DNA of 64,000 nt from an uncultured Bacteroidales bacterium (GTDB taxonomy: Bacteria > Bacteroidota > Bacteroidia > Bacteroidales > UBA932): the NCBI GenBank assembly GCA_944326265.1, contig CALVDE010000003.1:140347-204346 (forward strand), in the 5' to 3' direction. Numbering within the stretch: the stretch's first letter is position 1; each line of letters begins with the position of its first letter. Positions 8,774 to 18,983 of the stretch are shown here, piece after piece. The notes under the pieces are model-generated. The model was not told where the DNA came from. It searched no databases and saw only the letters and a list, made by a program, of their open reading frames with translations. The position numbers were made by a program, and so were the translations under genes.

Positions 8774-10555
8774 CTACATCCTCTCGGGCAGACGGATTCC
8801 GAGGATATCCATGGCCTTGACCAGCACGGATGCGATGGTGCCTATCAGCATCAGGCGGGCATCGCGCAGAGCGGCGTTCTCCTCCTTGAGAACCGGCACG
8901 TCGTGATAGTACTGGTTGAACTCCTTGGCCAGGTCGTATGCGTAGTTGGCAATGAGGGCCGGGGACAGGGCGGCTCCGGCCTCGGCCACCTTCTGGGGAT
9001 ACTGGTTGAGCAGCTTGATGATGCTGATCTCCTTGTCGTTGAAGGCAGCGTCCTCAGCCAGCACAGGGGTATATCCGGCCCCGGCGGCCTTGCGCAGGAT
9101 GGAACGGATACGGGCGTGGGTGTACTGGATGAAGGGGCCGGTATTGCCGTTGAAGTCTATGGACTCCTTCGGGTCGAAGAGCATGGTCTTCTTGGGGTCC
9201 ACCTTGATGATGAAGTACTTCAGCGCACCGAGGCTGAGTGTGCGGAAGAGCTCTTCCTGCTCCTCCCCGCTCATGTCGGCCAGCTTGCCGAGCTCCAGTG
9301 AAGTCTCTCTGGCGGTGTTGTACATCTTCTCCAGCAGATCGTCGGCATCGACTACCGTACCCTCGCGGGACTTCATCTTGCCCTCGGGCAGTTCCACCAT
9401 ACCGTAGGAAAGGTGGTAGATGCTGTCGGCCCATGCGAAGCCCAGTTTCTTGAGTATGAGCTTGAGCACCTGGAAATGGTAGTTCTGCTCGTTGCCCACC
9501 ACGTAGACGTGCTCGTCCAGACTGTATTCGGTAAATCTCTCAACGGCAGTGCCCAGGTCCTGTGTGATGTACACCGATGTGCCGTCCTTTCTCAGGAGCA
9601 GCTTGCGGTCCAGTCCGTCGGCGGTCAGATCGCACCACACGGAGCCGTCCTCCATCCGCTCGAAGACGCCCTTGCGCAGTCCCTCCTCCACCAGCGATTT
9701 GCCGTGCAGATAGGTCTGGGATTCGTAGTAAATCCGGTCGAAGCCCACTCCGAGAGCCTCGTAGGTCTCATCGAAGCCGGCGTAGACCCAGGAGTTCATC
9801 ATCTTCCAGAGTTCCACTGTCTCAGGGTCGCCCTGCTCCCACTTCACGAGCATCTGACGGGCCTCCTGCAGGATGGGAGCCTTCTCCTCGGCCTCCTCCT
9901 TGCTCATGCCCTGAGCCTCGAGCTGTGCCACCTCGGCCTTATAGAGGTCATTGAACTTCACGTAGAAGTCTCCTACCAGGTGGTCGCCCTTCTTGCCGGA
10001 TGACTCGGGAGTCACGCCGTTACCGGCCTTCTTCCATGCGACCATGGACTTACAGATGTGGATACCTCGGTCGTTGACGATATTGGTCTTGATGACCTTG
10101 TGGCCGTTCTCCTCCAGCAGCCGGGATACGGACCAGCCCAGCAGGATGTTGCGGATGTGCCCCAGGTGCAGGGGCTTGTTGGTGTTGGGGGAGGAATACT
10201 CGACCATCACGGTCTTTCCTGTGGAGGGCAGATGTCCGAAGCTGCCGTCAGCGGCGATGGAGCCGTAGACCTCCTTCCAGAAAGAAGGTGCGAACTTGAT
10301 ATTGAGGAATCCCTTCACCACATTGAAGCTCTCTATCTCGGGAGTATTGGCCTTCAGCCACTCTCCTATCTCCTGGCCCGTGGCCTCGGGAGACTTGCGG
10401 GATGTCTTGAGCAGGGGGAAGGTGACGAGGGTCGCATCGCCCTCGAACTCTTTTCTGGTCGCCTGGACCTGTATAGGCAAATTAACGCCGGAAGCCCCGT
10501 AGAGGGCTTCCAGCGCATTTTTCACCTTGTCCTGAATAAACTGTTCCTGATTCAT
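8774..10555 (-). CDS. argS: Arginyl-tRNA synthetase
   Basis: Class I synthetase charging tRNA-Arg. From the chosen ATG (MNQEQFIQDK) the protein is about 593 residues, normal for ArgRS. An N-terminal Add-1 domain is followed by SPNTNKPLHLGHIRN (HIGH motif) and a KMSK-equivalent GKMKSREGT, then the DALR anticodon-binding C-terminus ending LGIRLPERM. An upstream in-frame extension to 10642 would overlap the neighbouring peptidase gene and is rejected. It sits 22 bases below the M3 peptidase stop and 3 bases above ygiQ. Confidence 0.95.
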   Translation of the reverse strand: MNQEQFIQDKVKNALEALYGASGVNLPIQVQATRKEFEGDATLVTFPLLKTSRKSPEATGQEIGEWLKANTPEIESFNVVKGFLNIKFAPSFWKEVYGSIAADGSFGHLPSTGKTVMVEYSSPNTNKPLHLGHIRNILLGWSVSRLLEENGHKVIKTNIVNDRGIHICKSMVAWKKAGNGVTPESSGKKGDHLVGDFYVKFNDLYKAEVAQLEAQGMSKEEAEEKAPILQEARQMLVKWEQGDPETVELWKMMNSWVYAGFDETYEALGVGFDRIYYESQTYLHGKSLVEEGLRKGVFERMEDGSVWCDLTADGLDRKLLLRKDGTSVYITQDLGTAVERFTEYSLDEHVYVVGNEQNYHFQVLKLILKKLGFAWADSIYHLSYGMVELPEGKMKSREGTVVDADDLLEKMYNTARETSLELGKLADMSGEEQEELFRTLSLGALKYFIIKVDPKKTMLFDPKESIDFNGNTGPFIQYTHARIRSILRKAAGAGYTPVLAEDAAFNDKEISIIKLLNQYPQKVAEAGAALSPALIANYAYDLAKEFNQYYHDVPVLKEENAALRDARLMLIGTIASVLVKAMDILGIRLPERM

Positions 10556-10577
10556 ATAAGGTATAGGGTAGTTGATA

Positions 10578-12674
10578 CTATTTGAGACCTCTGTTCTCAA
10601 GCAGAGGGTCGATACCGGGCTCCTTGCCGCGGAAGTTGACATAGAGGGTCATCGCGTCATCCTCACCGCCGCGCTCGAGAATCTCTTCACGGAACTTACG
10701 GGCCACTTCCTGATTGAATATGTCACCGGTCTCCTTGAAAGCCGCATATGCATCGGCATCCAGGACCTCGGCCCAGATATAGCTGTAGTAACCCACCGTA
10801 TATCCTCCGCCGAAGACGTGCGAGAAATAGGTCGAACGGTAACGGGGAGGAATCTGAGCGATAAGTCCCCTGTCTCCAAGAACCTTGGCCTCGAACTTGT
10901 TCACATCCAGGTCGGCGGGTATCTCGTCCATGATGAAGTAGTCCATGTCGAGCAGGGATGCCGCCAGATACTCGGTGGTGGCGAAGCCCTGTCCGTACTT
11001 GCCGGAACGGTCGAGCTTGTCTACCAGGTCCTGAGGTATAACCTCACCGGTCCCGTAGTGCTTGGCGTAGACCTTCAGCACCTCGGGCTCGAACGCCCAA
11101 TGCTCGTTGATCTGCGAGGGAAGCTCCACGAAATCACGGGTCATGGGGGCGTTGCCCTGATATCTCACGTCCTGAAGAAGAGACTGAAGGGCGTGACCGA
11201 ACTCGTGGAAAAATGTCTCTGTCTCGTCAGGACTCAGAAGAGCCGGCGCATCTCCCTGTCCGCGTGTGAAATTGCCCACGATGGATACAATAGGAATGAC
11301 TCTCTCTCCGTTCTCGTAGAACTGCTCGCGGTAGCCGGTGCACCATGCTCCGCCTCTCTTAAGGCCAGGTCTTGCGAACATATCCATGAATATCACTCCC
11401 AGCTGGCTTCCGTCAGCATCCCTGCACTCAAACGCCTGAGCCTCGGGATGAGGTACGGGCACGTTGTTCAGCTGAGTGAAAGTAATACCGTACAGACGGT
11501 TGGCCACATAGAAAATACCCTCGCGCACATTCTCGAACTTGAAGTAAGGCTTGAGCTCATCCTCGGAGAAATTGAACTTGTCAGCCTTGGCCTTCTCGAA
11601 ATAATATCTCCAGTCAGCGGCCCTAAGCTCATCCGTAACGCCCTGGGCCTTAGCGATGGGATACATATCGGCAAGCTCTTTCTTCGCAGACTTAAGCGCA
11701 GGGCCCCAGAGCTGGTCGAGAAGGGCATATACTGCCTCCGGTGTCTTGGCCATTCTGTCCTCCAGCACGTAAGACGCATAATTGTCATATCCCATAATTG
11801 CGGCTTTCTGATTGCTCAGATTGACCAATTCCACTATTATCGCCTTGTTGTCATTGGCATTGCCGTTGTTGCCCCGGTTGAGGTAACCGTCAAGGAGCTT
11901 TGTCCTGAGCTCCCTGTTGTCGTCGAACTGGAGGAAAGGCATCATGCTGGCGTTGTCCAGACCGAAGGCCCACCAGCCTCCCATGCCCTTCTCCTCTGCC
12001 CTGGCAGCAGCGGCGCTTACAGCCGCCTGAGGAAGTCCGGCAAGGTCTTTCTCATTGTCCACCACCAAAGTAAAATCCGCCGTCTCCTTCAGCACATTCT
12101 GCTCAAAGAGAAGCTGAAGCTCGGATATACGGGCGTTGATCTTCCTGAGCTCCTCCTTCTTGTCAGCGGGAAGAGCCGCTCCTGCTCTCTCATAACTCCT
12201 ATATGTCTCGGTCAGCAGGCGCATCTGATCAGGCTCCAGACCGAGAGTCTCACGCCCGTCGTACAGTGTCTTGATCCGGGCGAACAGTTCCTCGTTCATG
12301 GATATGCTGTTGAGATGGTCGCTGATTATGGGAGACAGCTCCGTTTCAAGAGCCATGACCTCCGGTGTGGCATCGATGGAGGCCCCGTTGGAGAACACGG
12401 CGTATATTCTGTTGAACAGCTCTCCCGAATTGTCAAGAGCCACAACGGTATTCTCAAATGTGGGCGGCTCGGGATTGGCCGCTATAGCGGCGATCTCCTT
12501 GTCATGCTCCTCGATTGCCTTAAGAATTGCAGGCTTGTAATGTTCCGTCCTTATCTCCTGGAAAGGAGCTATGCCGAAAGGCGTGTTCCATTCCTCCAGA
12601 AGGGGATTTCTGTCACAGGATGTCATCATCAATGCGGTTGCGGCCAGCGCGGCCATTGTTAAAATTCTTCTCAT
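10578..12674 (-). CDS. dcp: M3-family peptidyl-dipeptidase (Dcp-like), lipoprotein
   Basis: A 698-residue zinc metallopeptidase of the thimet/Dcp family. The N-terminus is a lipoprotein signal peptide with lipobox (ALMMTSC, then DRNP), so it is likely anchored in a membrane facing the periplasm. The catalytic motif FFHEFGHALQ lies near residue 490, and the family signature VELPSQINEHW follows. It probably removes dipeptides from peptide C-termini. The adjacent genes rpoD (23 bases upstream) and argS (22 bases downstream) suggest one operon. Confidence 0.92.
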   Translation of the reverse strand: MRRILTMAALAATALMMTSCDRNPLLEEWNTPFGIAPFQEIRTEHYKPAILKAIEEHDKEIAAIAANPEPPTFENTVVALDNSGELFNRIYAVFSNGASIDATPEVMALETELSPIISDHLNSISMNEELFARIKTLYDGRETLGLEPDQMRLLTETYRSYERAGAALPADKKEELRKINARISELQLLFEQNVLKETADFTLVVDNEKDLAGLPQAAVSAAAARAEEKGMGGWWAFGLDNASMMPFLQFDDNRELRTKLLDGYLNRGNNGNANDNKAIIVELVNLSNQKAAIMGYDNYASYVLEDRMAKTPEAVYALLDQLWGPALKSAKKELADMYPIAKAQGVTDELRAADWRYYFEKAKADKFNFSEDELKPYFKFENVREGIFYVANRLYGITFTQLNNVPVPHPEAQAFECRDADGSQLGVIFMDMFARPGLKRGGAWCTGYREQFYENGERVIPIVSIVGNFTRGQGDAPALLSPDETETFFHEFGHALQSLLQDVRYQGNAPMTRDFVELPSQINEHWAFEPEVLKVYAKHYGTGEVIPQDLVDKLDRSGKYGQGFATTEYLAASLLDMDYFIMDEIPADLDVNKFEAKVLGDRGLIAQIPPRYRSTYFSHVFGGGYTVGYYSYIWAEVLDADAYAAFKETGDIFNQEVARKFREEILERGGEDDAMTLYVNFRGKEPGIDPLLENRGLK

Positions 12675-12697
12675 GTATGCGTTTCTCTTAGTTTCGT

Positions 12698-13558
12698 TTA
12701 TCCCAGATAGCTCTTAAGCAGTTTGCTTCGGTTGCTGTGGCGGAGCCTCCTTATCGCCTTTTCCTTGATCTGACGGACCCTCTCACGGGTAAGGCCGAAC
12801 TTCTCGCCTATCTCCTCCAGGGTCATCTCCTGCGTTCCGATACCGAAAAAGTCCTTCACGATATCCCTCTCCCTCTCCGTCAGGGTAGACAGAGCGCGTT
12901 CTATCTCCTTATTGAGAGACTCGTTGACCAGACCTCTGTCAGCATTGGGCGAGTCGTTGTTGACCAGCACGTCGAGAAGACTGTTGTCCTCTCCGTCCAC
13001 GAAAGGAGCGTCCACAGACACATGACGGCCCGACACTCTCAGGGTATCCGCAATCTTGTCGCGGGGAATATCGAGGATCTCCGCCAGCTCATCCGGAGAC
13101 GGCATCCTCTCGTTGTCCTGCTCGAACTTCTGGAGAGCCTTGTTGATCTTGTTCAGGGAACCCACCTGGTTAAGAGGGAGACGGACGATCCTGGACTGCT
13201 CGGCAAGAGCCTGGAGAATCGACTGGCGTATCCACCACACGGCGTATGAGATGAACTTGAAGCCTCTGGTCTCGTCAAATTTCTCGGCTGCCTTGATAAG
13301 GCCCAGGTTGCCCTCGTTGATCAGGTCGGGAAGGCTCAGTCCCTGATTCTGGTACTGTTTCGCAACAGAAACGACGAAGCGGAGATTGGCCTTCGTCAGC
13401 TTTTCGAGGGCCTTCTGGTCCCCTTTGCGGATTCTCTGCGCCAACTCCACTTCCTCATCCACCCCGATAAGCTCCTCCCTGCCGATCTCCTGGAGATACT
13501 TGTCCAGAGAGGCGCTCTCGCGGTTGGTAATCGATTTTGTAATCTTTAGCTGTCTCAT
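12698..13558 (-). CDS. rpoD: Primary RNA polymerase sigma factor (sigma-70/RpoD-type)
   Basis: A 286-residue group 1 sigma factor, short in the way usual for Bacteroidetes (no region 1.1). Region 2 holds [18 protein letters not shown] and [13 protein letters not shown]; region 3 follows; region 4.2 has [18 protein letters not shown] for -35/-33 binding. This is probably the factor that reads the TAnnTTTG boxes elsewhere in the window. It lies only 8 bases below htrA, so it may be transcribed from the htrA promoter as well as its own. Confidence 0.95.
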   Translation of the reverse strand: MRQLKITKSITNRESASLDKYLQEIGREELIGVDEEVELAQRIRKGDQKALEKLTKANLRFVVSVAKQYQNQGLSLPDLINEGNLGLIKAAEKFDETRGFKFISYAVWWIRQSILQALAEQSRIVRLPLNQVGSLNKINKALQKFEQDNERMPSPDELAEILDIPRDKIADTLRVSGRHVSVDAPFVDGEDNSLLDVLVNNDSPNADRGLVNESLNKEIERALSTLTERERDIVKDFFGIGTQEMTLEEIGEKFGLTRERVRQIKEKAIRRLRHSNRSKLLKSYLG

Positions 13559-13566
13559 TATCTCTA

Positions 13567-15000
13567 TTATAAACCTATTCCGTAGTAATAGAGGTTGCCG
13601 GTCTGATCGAAGCCCTCGATGAGCAGGGATCTGCGGGCTTTCTTGACCTCCGCCGCCACATCCTGAGGCGAGGCGACCGGATTATTATTGATATAGGTAA
13701 TAATGAATCCTGCCTTTATGCCCGCATCACGGACCTTGCCCTTGTCCACAGACGCCACTTTCACTCCTGCCTTCAGACCGAGCTTCTCAAGTTCCTCACG
13801 GGGTGCCGGAACAAGCTGGGCTCCGAAGAGATTGACATTGCCCTGCTGATTATAGGCATTCATCTCCTGGGTCTCCTTGCCAATAAGCACCGTCTTGAGT
13901 CTCAGAACCTTTCCGTCACGTGATATCTCCAGCTCGACCTCATCTCCCGGCCTGTGCTGATTAATCAGCTCCTGAACCGCAGTGCCCTTTGACACTTCTG
14001 TTCCGTCGATGGACAGGAGGATATCCCCCTTCTGCACACCGGCCGCTTCCGCAGCACCGCCTTTGGCTACCTCAGCTATATATACGCCATCAGAAGTAGA
14101 AAGTTTCATTTCATCTTTCAAATCTTCCGAATTATTCAGCATCGTGATGCCGAGCATGGCCCTCTGGACTGAACCGAACTCGCGGAAATCAGCAGCGATT
14201 TTCTTGACCATATTTACCGGAATTGCGAAAGAATATCCGGTGTATGAACCTGTCTGAGAGATAATTGCTGTATTTATTCCGACCAGCTCGCCCTTGATGT
14301 TAACAAGAGCACCGCCGCTGTTGCCTGGATTCACAGCCGCATCTGTCTGAATAAACGACTCGATTTTGAATTCCCGGTTACCGCCCGGTATAGCGCGGCC
14401 CTTGGCACTGACGATTCCGGCCGTTATAGTCGAGGTCAGACCGTAAGGACTGCCGATAGCCAGCACCCACTCGCCCAGACGCAGCTGGTCGGAGTCGCCC
14501 ATCGGAATGGTCGGAAGTCCTTTCGCATCAACCTTCAGCAGAGCCACATCTGTCGTAGGGTCGGTGCCGACAATGTCAGCCTTGAATGTCTTGTTCTCGC
14601 CTACCGTCACCTCTATCTCCGTTGCTCCGGACACCACATGGTTGTTCGTGACGATGAAACCGTCCTCCGAGATGATTACGCCCGAGCCTGTTCCCACCTG
14701 TTCACGCGGCACTGTATTGCCGAAACCGAAAAAGTACTCGAAAAGTGAGGACGGAGCCTGGGGCTGCTCGCTCCTTTTCAGTACCTTCACATACACCACT
14801 GCATTGACCGCCGTCTCCGCAGCGTATGTGAAATCGGGATACTCGCCCGATATGCTCACATTCCTTGCCGCAGCGGACATATTGTCCTGATATACGTATG
14901 TCTCACTGTCATTGCTGTCAGTCATCCTGACTGTCACATAACCTGCCGCAGCGCCCGCTATCAGGGCCGCCGGGACAATCCACCAGTTCTTATTTCTCAT
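13567..15000 (-). CDS. htrA: HtrA/DegP-family periplasmic serine protease
   Basis: About 477 residues from the ATG at 15000 (MRNKNWWIV); a longer frame to 15051 overlaps the dnaN leader and is unlikely. An N-terminal membrane anchor or signal segment ([17 protein letters not shown]) leads to a trypsin-like domain with the triad in VTNNHVV (His), TTDVALLKV (Asp) and NPGNSGGAL (Ser), then two PDZ domains. It degrades or refolds damaged envelope proteins. It is divergent from dnaN and heads the run that includes rpoD. Confidence 0.94.
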   Translation of the reverse strand: MRNKNWWIVPAALIAGAAAGYVTVRMTDSNDSETYVYQDNMSAAARNVSISGEYPDFTYAAETAVNAVVYVKVLKRSEQPQAPSSLFEYFFGFGNTVPREQVGTGSGVIISEDGFIVTNNHVVSGATEIEVTVGENKTFKADIVGTDPTTDVALLKVDAKGLPTIPMGDSDQLRLGEWVLAIGSPYGLTSTITAGIVSAKGRAIPGGNREFKIESFIQTDAAVNPGNSGGALVNIKGELVGINTAIISQTGSYTGYSFAIPVNMVKKIAADFREFGSVQRAMLGITMLNNSEDLKDEMKLSTSDGVYIAEVAKGGAAEAAGVQKGDILLSIDGTEVSKGTAVQELINQHRPGDEVELEISRDGKVLRLKTVLIGKETQEMNAYNQQGNVNLFGAQLVPAPREELEKLGLKAGVKVASVDKGKVRDAGIKAGFIITYINNNPVASPQDVAAEVKKARRSLLIEGFDQTGNLYYYGIGL

Positions 15001-15059
15001 TTCTGTCAATTTTTTGGTTTTGCTAAGCAAATAACTCAAATTATATGCCAAATTTTTAC

Positions 15060-15067
15060 TACTTTTG
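15060..15067 (+). promoter_or_regulatory. -7 promoter box for dnaN (TACTTTTG)
   Basis: TACTTTTG fits TAnnTTTG exactly and lies 31 bases before the dnaN ATG at 15099. The region between here and 15001 is AT-rich and divides the divergent htrA and dnaN genes. No convincing -33 TTTG at the right distance. Confidence 0.55.
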
Positions 15068-15098
15068 TACTCTAAAAAACGAACAAAACATCACTACA

Positions 15099-16226
15099 AT
15101 GAATTTCACAATATCGAGCACAGAACTTTTACACGGGCTGCTCTCCGGTCTGAGAGTGATTTCCAACAAGACCACTACCCCCATTCTGGACAACTTCCTC
15201 TTCGTTCTCAGGGGCACCTCCCTGGAAGTCACCGCATCCGACTCAGAGACCACTCTTAAGACAGTGATTCCGGTCGACGAGGTGAAGGAGGAAGGATCCG
15301 CCGCTGTTCCTGCGAAGATCCTGACTGACTCCCTGAAGGAGTTTCCGGACATGCCCATAGAGCTCAAAACGCTCGAAGACAACAACACCATGCAGATCAG
15401 CTGGGCCACGGGTGCTCAGAAGATACCTTTCTTTATGGCTCAGGACTACCCCGAGCTGCCCGCCATTGACGAGACCGCCGTATCAGTCAGGATATCAGCC
15501 GGAGCGTTGAGCGCAGGACTCGGCTACACCCTTTACGCCACTGCCGACGAAGTGCTCAGGCCTGTCATGAACGGCATACTCTTCGACCTCACGCCGGAGT
15601 CCACGTCACTGGTCGCATCTGACTCCCACAAACTGGTATGCTATACCCGCTCCGATATCCGGTCCGAGAACAAGTCGTCGTTCATACTTCCTAAAAAACC
15701 AGCGGCCATCCTCAGAGGTCTTCTGGCCAAATCCGACAGTGATGTGACAGTTACGTTCGACGGCAAGAACGCACATTTTGAATTCGACAGCTGCATCCTC
15801 ATTGGACGTCTCGTTGACGGGACCTACCCCGCATACCGGACCGTAATTCCCAAGAACAACCAGAACAAGATGATCATAGACAGGACGGCACTGCTCAATG
15901 CCGCCAAACGTGTGTCAGTGTGCTCCAACCAGGCGACTTCCAGCATGAAGTTCTCCCTGTCTTTCAACTCCCTGGTAATATCCGCACAGGATACGGGCTT
16001 CTCCATATCCGCCCACGAGACACTGCCCTGCCAGTATGACGGAGACCCGATGGACATAGGATTCAAGTCCACATTCCTGATCGAGATTCTCTCCAACCTG
16101 CCTTACGAGGAAGTCTGCTTCGAGCTGGCTGACCCGGCCCGGGCCGCCCTTATAGTAGCAGCGGAAGACCACAATCCCGAAGAGGACATCTGCTCGCTGC
16201 TGATGCCCATACGCATACCCAACTAA
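15099..16226 (+). CDS. dnaN: DNA polymerase III sliding clamp (beta subunit)
   Basis: The processivity clamp of the replicative polymerase, about 375 residues from MNFTISSTELLHGL. The three clamp domains are recognisable: N-terminal ISNKTTTPILDNFLF, central VLRPVMNGILFDL with VASDSHKLV, and the C-terminal end DICSLLMPIRI that matches the family's closing MPMR motif. An earlier in-frame start at 15045 lies upstream of the promoter box and is rejected. Ten bases separate it from the exonuclease gene downstream. Confidence 0.95.
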   Translation: MNFTISSTELLHGLLSGLRVISNKTTTPILDNFLFVLRGTSLEVTASDSETTLKTVIPVDEVKEEGSAAVPAKILTDSLKEFPDMPIELKTLEDNNTMQISWATGAQKIPFFMAQDYPELPAIDETAVSVRISAGALSAGLGYTLYATADEVLRPVMNGILFDLTPESTSLVASDSHKLVCYTRSDIRSENKSSFILPKKPAAILRGLLAKSDSDVTVTFDGKNAHFEFDSCILIGRLVDGTYPAYRTVIPKNNQNKMIIDRTALLNAAKRVSVCSNQATSSMKFSLSFNSLVISAQDTGFSISAHETLPCQYDGDPMDIGFKSTFLIEILSNLPYEEVCFELADPARAALIVAAEDHNPEEDICSLLMPIRIPN

Positions 16227-16236
16227 ATCCTCCGCC

Positions 16237-17004
16237 ATGAAACTCAATCTCAAGAATCCCATTATATTTTTCGACATAGAGAGCACCGGTCTCAACGTGG
16301 CCTCAGACCGGATAGTGGAGATATCCATGGTAAAAGTCATGCCGGACGGCACCACCGAAGTCAAGACACGCAGGATAAACCCCACGATACACATATCGGA
16401 AGAATCCTCCAGGATCCACGGCATCTACGATGAGGATGTAAAGGACTGCCCTACTTTCGCCCAGATTGCCAAGTCCCTCGCAAAATGGATGGAGGGATGC
16501 GATATCGCCGGATACAATTCCAACAAATTCGATATCCCGCTGCTCTACGAGGAATTCCTCCGCGCCGGAGTAGACTTCGATTTCCGCAAACGCAAGCTCG
16601 TGGACGTGCAGAATATCTTCCACAAGATGGAGCAGAGGACTCTCTCCGCAGCTTACAAATTCTACTGTCACAAGGACTTGGAGAACGCTCACTCGGCTGA
16701 GGCCGACACCATGGCCACTTATGAGATACTTCAGGCGCAGCTGGACAGATACAGCGGCACCCTGCAGAACGACATCGCCTTCCTGTCCGATTTCTCTTCC
16801 AAGACCCGGCTCGCCGACTATGCCGGACGCATCATATACAACGACCAGGACATACCTGTATTCAATTTCGGAAAGCACAAGGGCAAACCAGTCGAAGAAG
16901 TTCTCAGGAAAGAGCCCAGCTACTATTCCTGGATAATGAACGGGGACTTCACGCTTGACACCAAGAAAGTCCTCACAGAAATCAAGATCAAGTCCTCGAG
17001 GTGA
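16237..17004 (+). CDS. DnaQ-type 3'-5' exonuclease
   Basis: A 255-residue DEDD exonuclease. Motif ExoI is FFDIESTGLN (DxE), ExoII is in IAGYNSNKFDIPLL, and ExoIII is the HSAEADTMAT segment with the final acidic residue. After residue 205 there is an extra module, VFNFGKHKGKPVEEVL plus YYSWIMNGDF, shared with other exonucleases of this type. It lies directly downstream of dnaN, fitting a role in proofreading or repair. Its end overlaps the next gene by 4 bases. Confidence 0.88.
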   Translation: MKLNLKNPIIFFDIESTGLNVASDRIVEISMVKVMPDGTTEVKTRRINPTIHISEESSRIHGIYDEDVKDCPTFAQIAKSLAKWMEGCDIAGYNSNKFDIPLLYEEFLRAGVDFDFRKRKLVDVQNIFHKMEQRTLSAAYKFYCHKDLENAHSAEADTMATYEILQAQLDRYSGTLQNDIAFLSDFSSKTRLADYAGRIIYNDQDIPVFNFGKHKGKPVEEVLRKEPSYYSWIMNGDFTLDTKKVLTEIKIKSSR

Positions 17005-17573
17005 ACATCCTGGTATCCCCATACGGCGAAGGAAGTTTTTACTTCCGGTCCGACTCCACTCTGATCAGGGCACTGACTGATTTTTACATGCCGGACTACA
17101 TAGAAGGCATATCAGCAGTGCCCGCGCTGTGTTTCAGGTCACTCCGGTCCGGCAAAGCCGTCCCTGCAAGATTCGCATCCAGGTATCTGGGACCGTTTTC
17201 CTGCTGCCTGCTGCTGAAAGCCAGGATCAATCCCGCAATGGTGGCCGCAGCCGACACCGCGTATGTAGAGAACGCCCTGGACTATTCCACTGTCATCCCC
17301 TACGATCTGCTTCCTTACGGACACCTGAACGGCTTTATGTCTGCCGGACGGCCGCTTTCAGTGAAAGTCAACGGACTGGAAAAAATATCCGTCACATCCA
17401 TTCCGGATATGGACAGCCTGAGCAGGCGTTTTGAGACCATATGCGGCTACTGCTCTTTAAGAACCGGAGACTTCATCACCTTCGAGCTGTCAGAGGCCGT
17501 CCCGGTACCCAGGGGCAGCAAGGTTACTGTCACATTCGGGACCGAAGGACGGATAAGCGTCATAATCCACTAG
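17001..17573 (+). CDS. FAH-like fold protein, function unknown
   Basis: A 190-residue protein starting with GTG in the stop overlap of the exonuclease (GTGA), so it is translationally coupled. Its C-terminal half, in particular SLRTGDFITFELSEAVPV and the preceding segment, recalls the fumarylacetoacetate hydrolase fold, but the metal-binding residues of active FAH enzymes are not obvious to me. No signal peptide. It ends four bases inside the convergent flavoprotein gene. The fold assignment is tentative. Confidence 0.6.
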   Translation: MNILVSPYGEGSFYFRSDSTLIRALTDFYMPDYIEGISAVPALCFRSLRSGKAVPARFASRYLGPFSCCLLLKARINPAMVAAADTAYVENALDYSTVIPYDLLPYGHLNGFMSAGRPLSVKVNGLEKISVTSIPDMDSLSRRFETICGYCSLRTGDFITFELSEAVPVPRGSKVTVTFGTEGRISVIIH

Positions 17574-18814
17574 TTCCTGTCCGCATAGTCCGACAAAGCC
17601 GATCTTACGGCCGATGCTGCCGTAGAGAATGCTATCTGCAGATTATACCCGCCGGTATCGGCATCAAGATCGACCACCTCTCCCGCAAAATACAGTCCCG
17701 GAACAATTTTGGACTCCATGTTTTTCCTGGATATCTCACGGAGATCCACCCCTCCGGCCGTAACCACTGCCCTACGGTAATCCACGTAAGTCTTTATGGG
17801 TATGCGCCAGTGCTTGAGCCTGACAGGAAGACTGCTTACGGTCAGCGAGGGATGCGCATCCATGAAAGGTTTCACGGCCTGCAGAGGCAGAAAATGCTCT
17901 ATGAAACGCGACAGCCTGAGCCCATGCACATACTCGCGTTCAATCCTGCACTTCAGTTCCTGTTCCGGAACCGCCGGCTTGCAGTCAATCTCGACCTCCA
18001 CTTTCTTGCCTTCATCCAGTGCATCCACTGCCCTACGGCTCACCCTGAAACCAAGCGGTCCCTCTATCCCTCCCTTAGTGAAAGCCACCTCGCCGAACTC
18101 CTCCTGAACGACACCCCCGTCAACAATCAGCGATAGGGATACATTTCTGAGAATCAGACCGGATAGAGAAAAATTATAATTGAACGGAATCAATGCCGTA
18201 AGCGAGGGCCGCGTGGGAACTACCGTATGGCCAAGACGCTGCGCAAAACTGTAACCGTCACCTGTCGAACCAGTCGCAGGATAAGAAAGACCGCCGGTGG
18301 CTATAATCACGGATTTAGCCGCCAGCACCGTCATGCTCATCTTGCCGGCAAGCGAGAGAACATCCAGCCTGAACACCCCGTTCTGCAGAACCTCTACGGA
18401 TATAACCTCTGAACGGTACAGAACCTCCACGTTACTGGACGACTTGATCCTGGATTCCAGCGCATCCCTCACATCGGAACTTTTGCCTGAGGCCGGATAG
18501 ATCCTGGAGCCCCGTTCCTCCACTGTACCGAGACCTATTTTATTGAAAAATTCCACTGTGTCCTTATTGGAAAAAGCCATAAACGACGGCCTGAAAAATC
18601 CTGAATCCGGATGAATATGGTTCTTGAAATCCTCCCAGGATCTGCCGTTCGTAATATTGCAACGTCCTTTGCCCGTAAGCAACAGCTTTCTCCCGCACTG
18701 TTCGTTCTTCTCCAGAAGAATCACACGGCTGTCAGTCTCCGCCGCAAGGGCGGCTGCCATAAGCCCGGCAGCTCCTCCGCCGACTATAACCAGATCGTAA
18801 ATTCTCGAACTCAT
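17570..18814 (-). CDS. HI0933/YhiN-family FAD-dependent oxidoreductase
   Basis: About 414 residues. The N-terminal FAD motif is VIVGGGAAGLMAA, followed by the family segment KLLLTGKGRCNITN; the C-terminal part has GLYFAGEVVDLDADTGGYN, also diagnostic. These flavoproteins are widespread and poorly characterised. The start at 18814 (ATG, MSSRIYD) is preferred to a GTG at 18826. The gene is convergent with the 190-residue protein, overlapping by 4 bases, and divergent from the tRNA. Confidence 0.9.
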   Translation of the reverse strand: MSSRIYDLVIVGGGAAGLMAAALAAETDSRVILLEKNEQCGRKLLLTGKGRCNITNGRSWEDFKNHIHPDSGFFRPSFMAFSNKDTVEFFNKIGLGTVEERGSRIYPASGKSSDVRDALESRIKSSSNVEVLYRSEVISVEVLQNGVFRLDVLSLAGKMSMTVLAAKSVIIATGGLSYPATGSTGDGYSFAQRLGHTVVPTRPSLTALIPFNYNFSLSGLILRNVSLSLIVDGGVVQEEFGEVAFTKGGIEGPLGFRVSRRAVDALDEGKKVEVEIDCKPAVPEQELKCRIEREYVHGLRLSRFIEHFLPLQAVKPFMDAHPSLTVSSLPVRLKHWRIPIKTYVDYRRAVVTAGGVDLREISRKNMESKIVPGLYFAGEVVDLDADTGGYNLQIAFSTAASAVRSALSDYADRN

Positions 18815-18886
18815 AATGTCTATCACTTTTTAATCATGCAAATTTAGATATTTTAACAATAAAAGAGGTCTTTCGGAAATATTTAC

Positions 18887-18894
18887 TATATTTG
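18887..18894 (+). promoter_or_regulatory. -7 promoter box for tRNA-Thr (TATATTTG)
   Basis: TATATTTG is a full TAnnTTTG match, 12 bases before the mature tRNA 5' end at 18907. It would start transcription a few bases before the tRNA, and the lipoprotein nitroreductase gene behind it shares this promoter, since no other is visible between them. Confidence 0.6.
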
Positions 18895-18906
18895 CGCCCT
18901 CAAAAA

Positions 18907-18982
18907 GCCTCTTTAGCTCAGTTGGTAGAGCAGCTCATTCGTAATGAGCAGGTCGTGGGTTCGAGTCCCATGAGAGGCTCCA
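18907..18982 (+). tRNA. tRNA-Thr (anticodon CGT)
   Basis: A 76-base cloverleaf with encoded CCA. Acceptor arms GCCTCTT and GAGAGGC pair with one G-U; the D arm is GCTC/GAGC; the anticodon stem GCTCA/TGAGC closes loop TTCGTAA with anticodon CGT (codon ACG); the T arm has loop TTCGAGT. All standard positions are present. The next gene begins only one base after the CCA. Confidence 0.96.
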
Positions 18983-18983
18983 G

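Noticed and set aside
10572..12662. A 696-codon open frame on the plus strand opposite the M3 peptidase.
   Set aside because: The minus-strand frame has a signal peptide and HEFGH motif; the opposite frame has no family features and is an antisense shadow of biased codon use.
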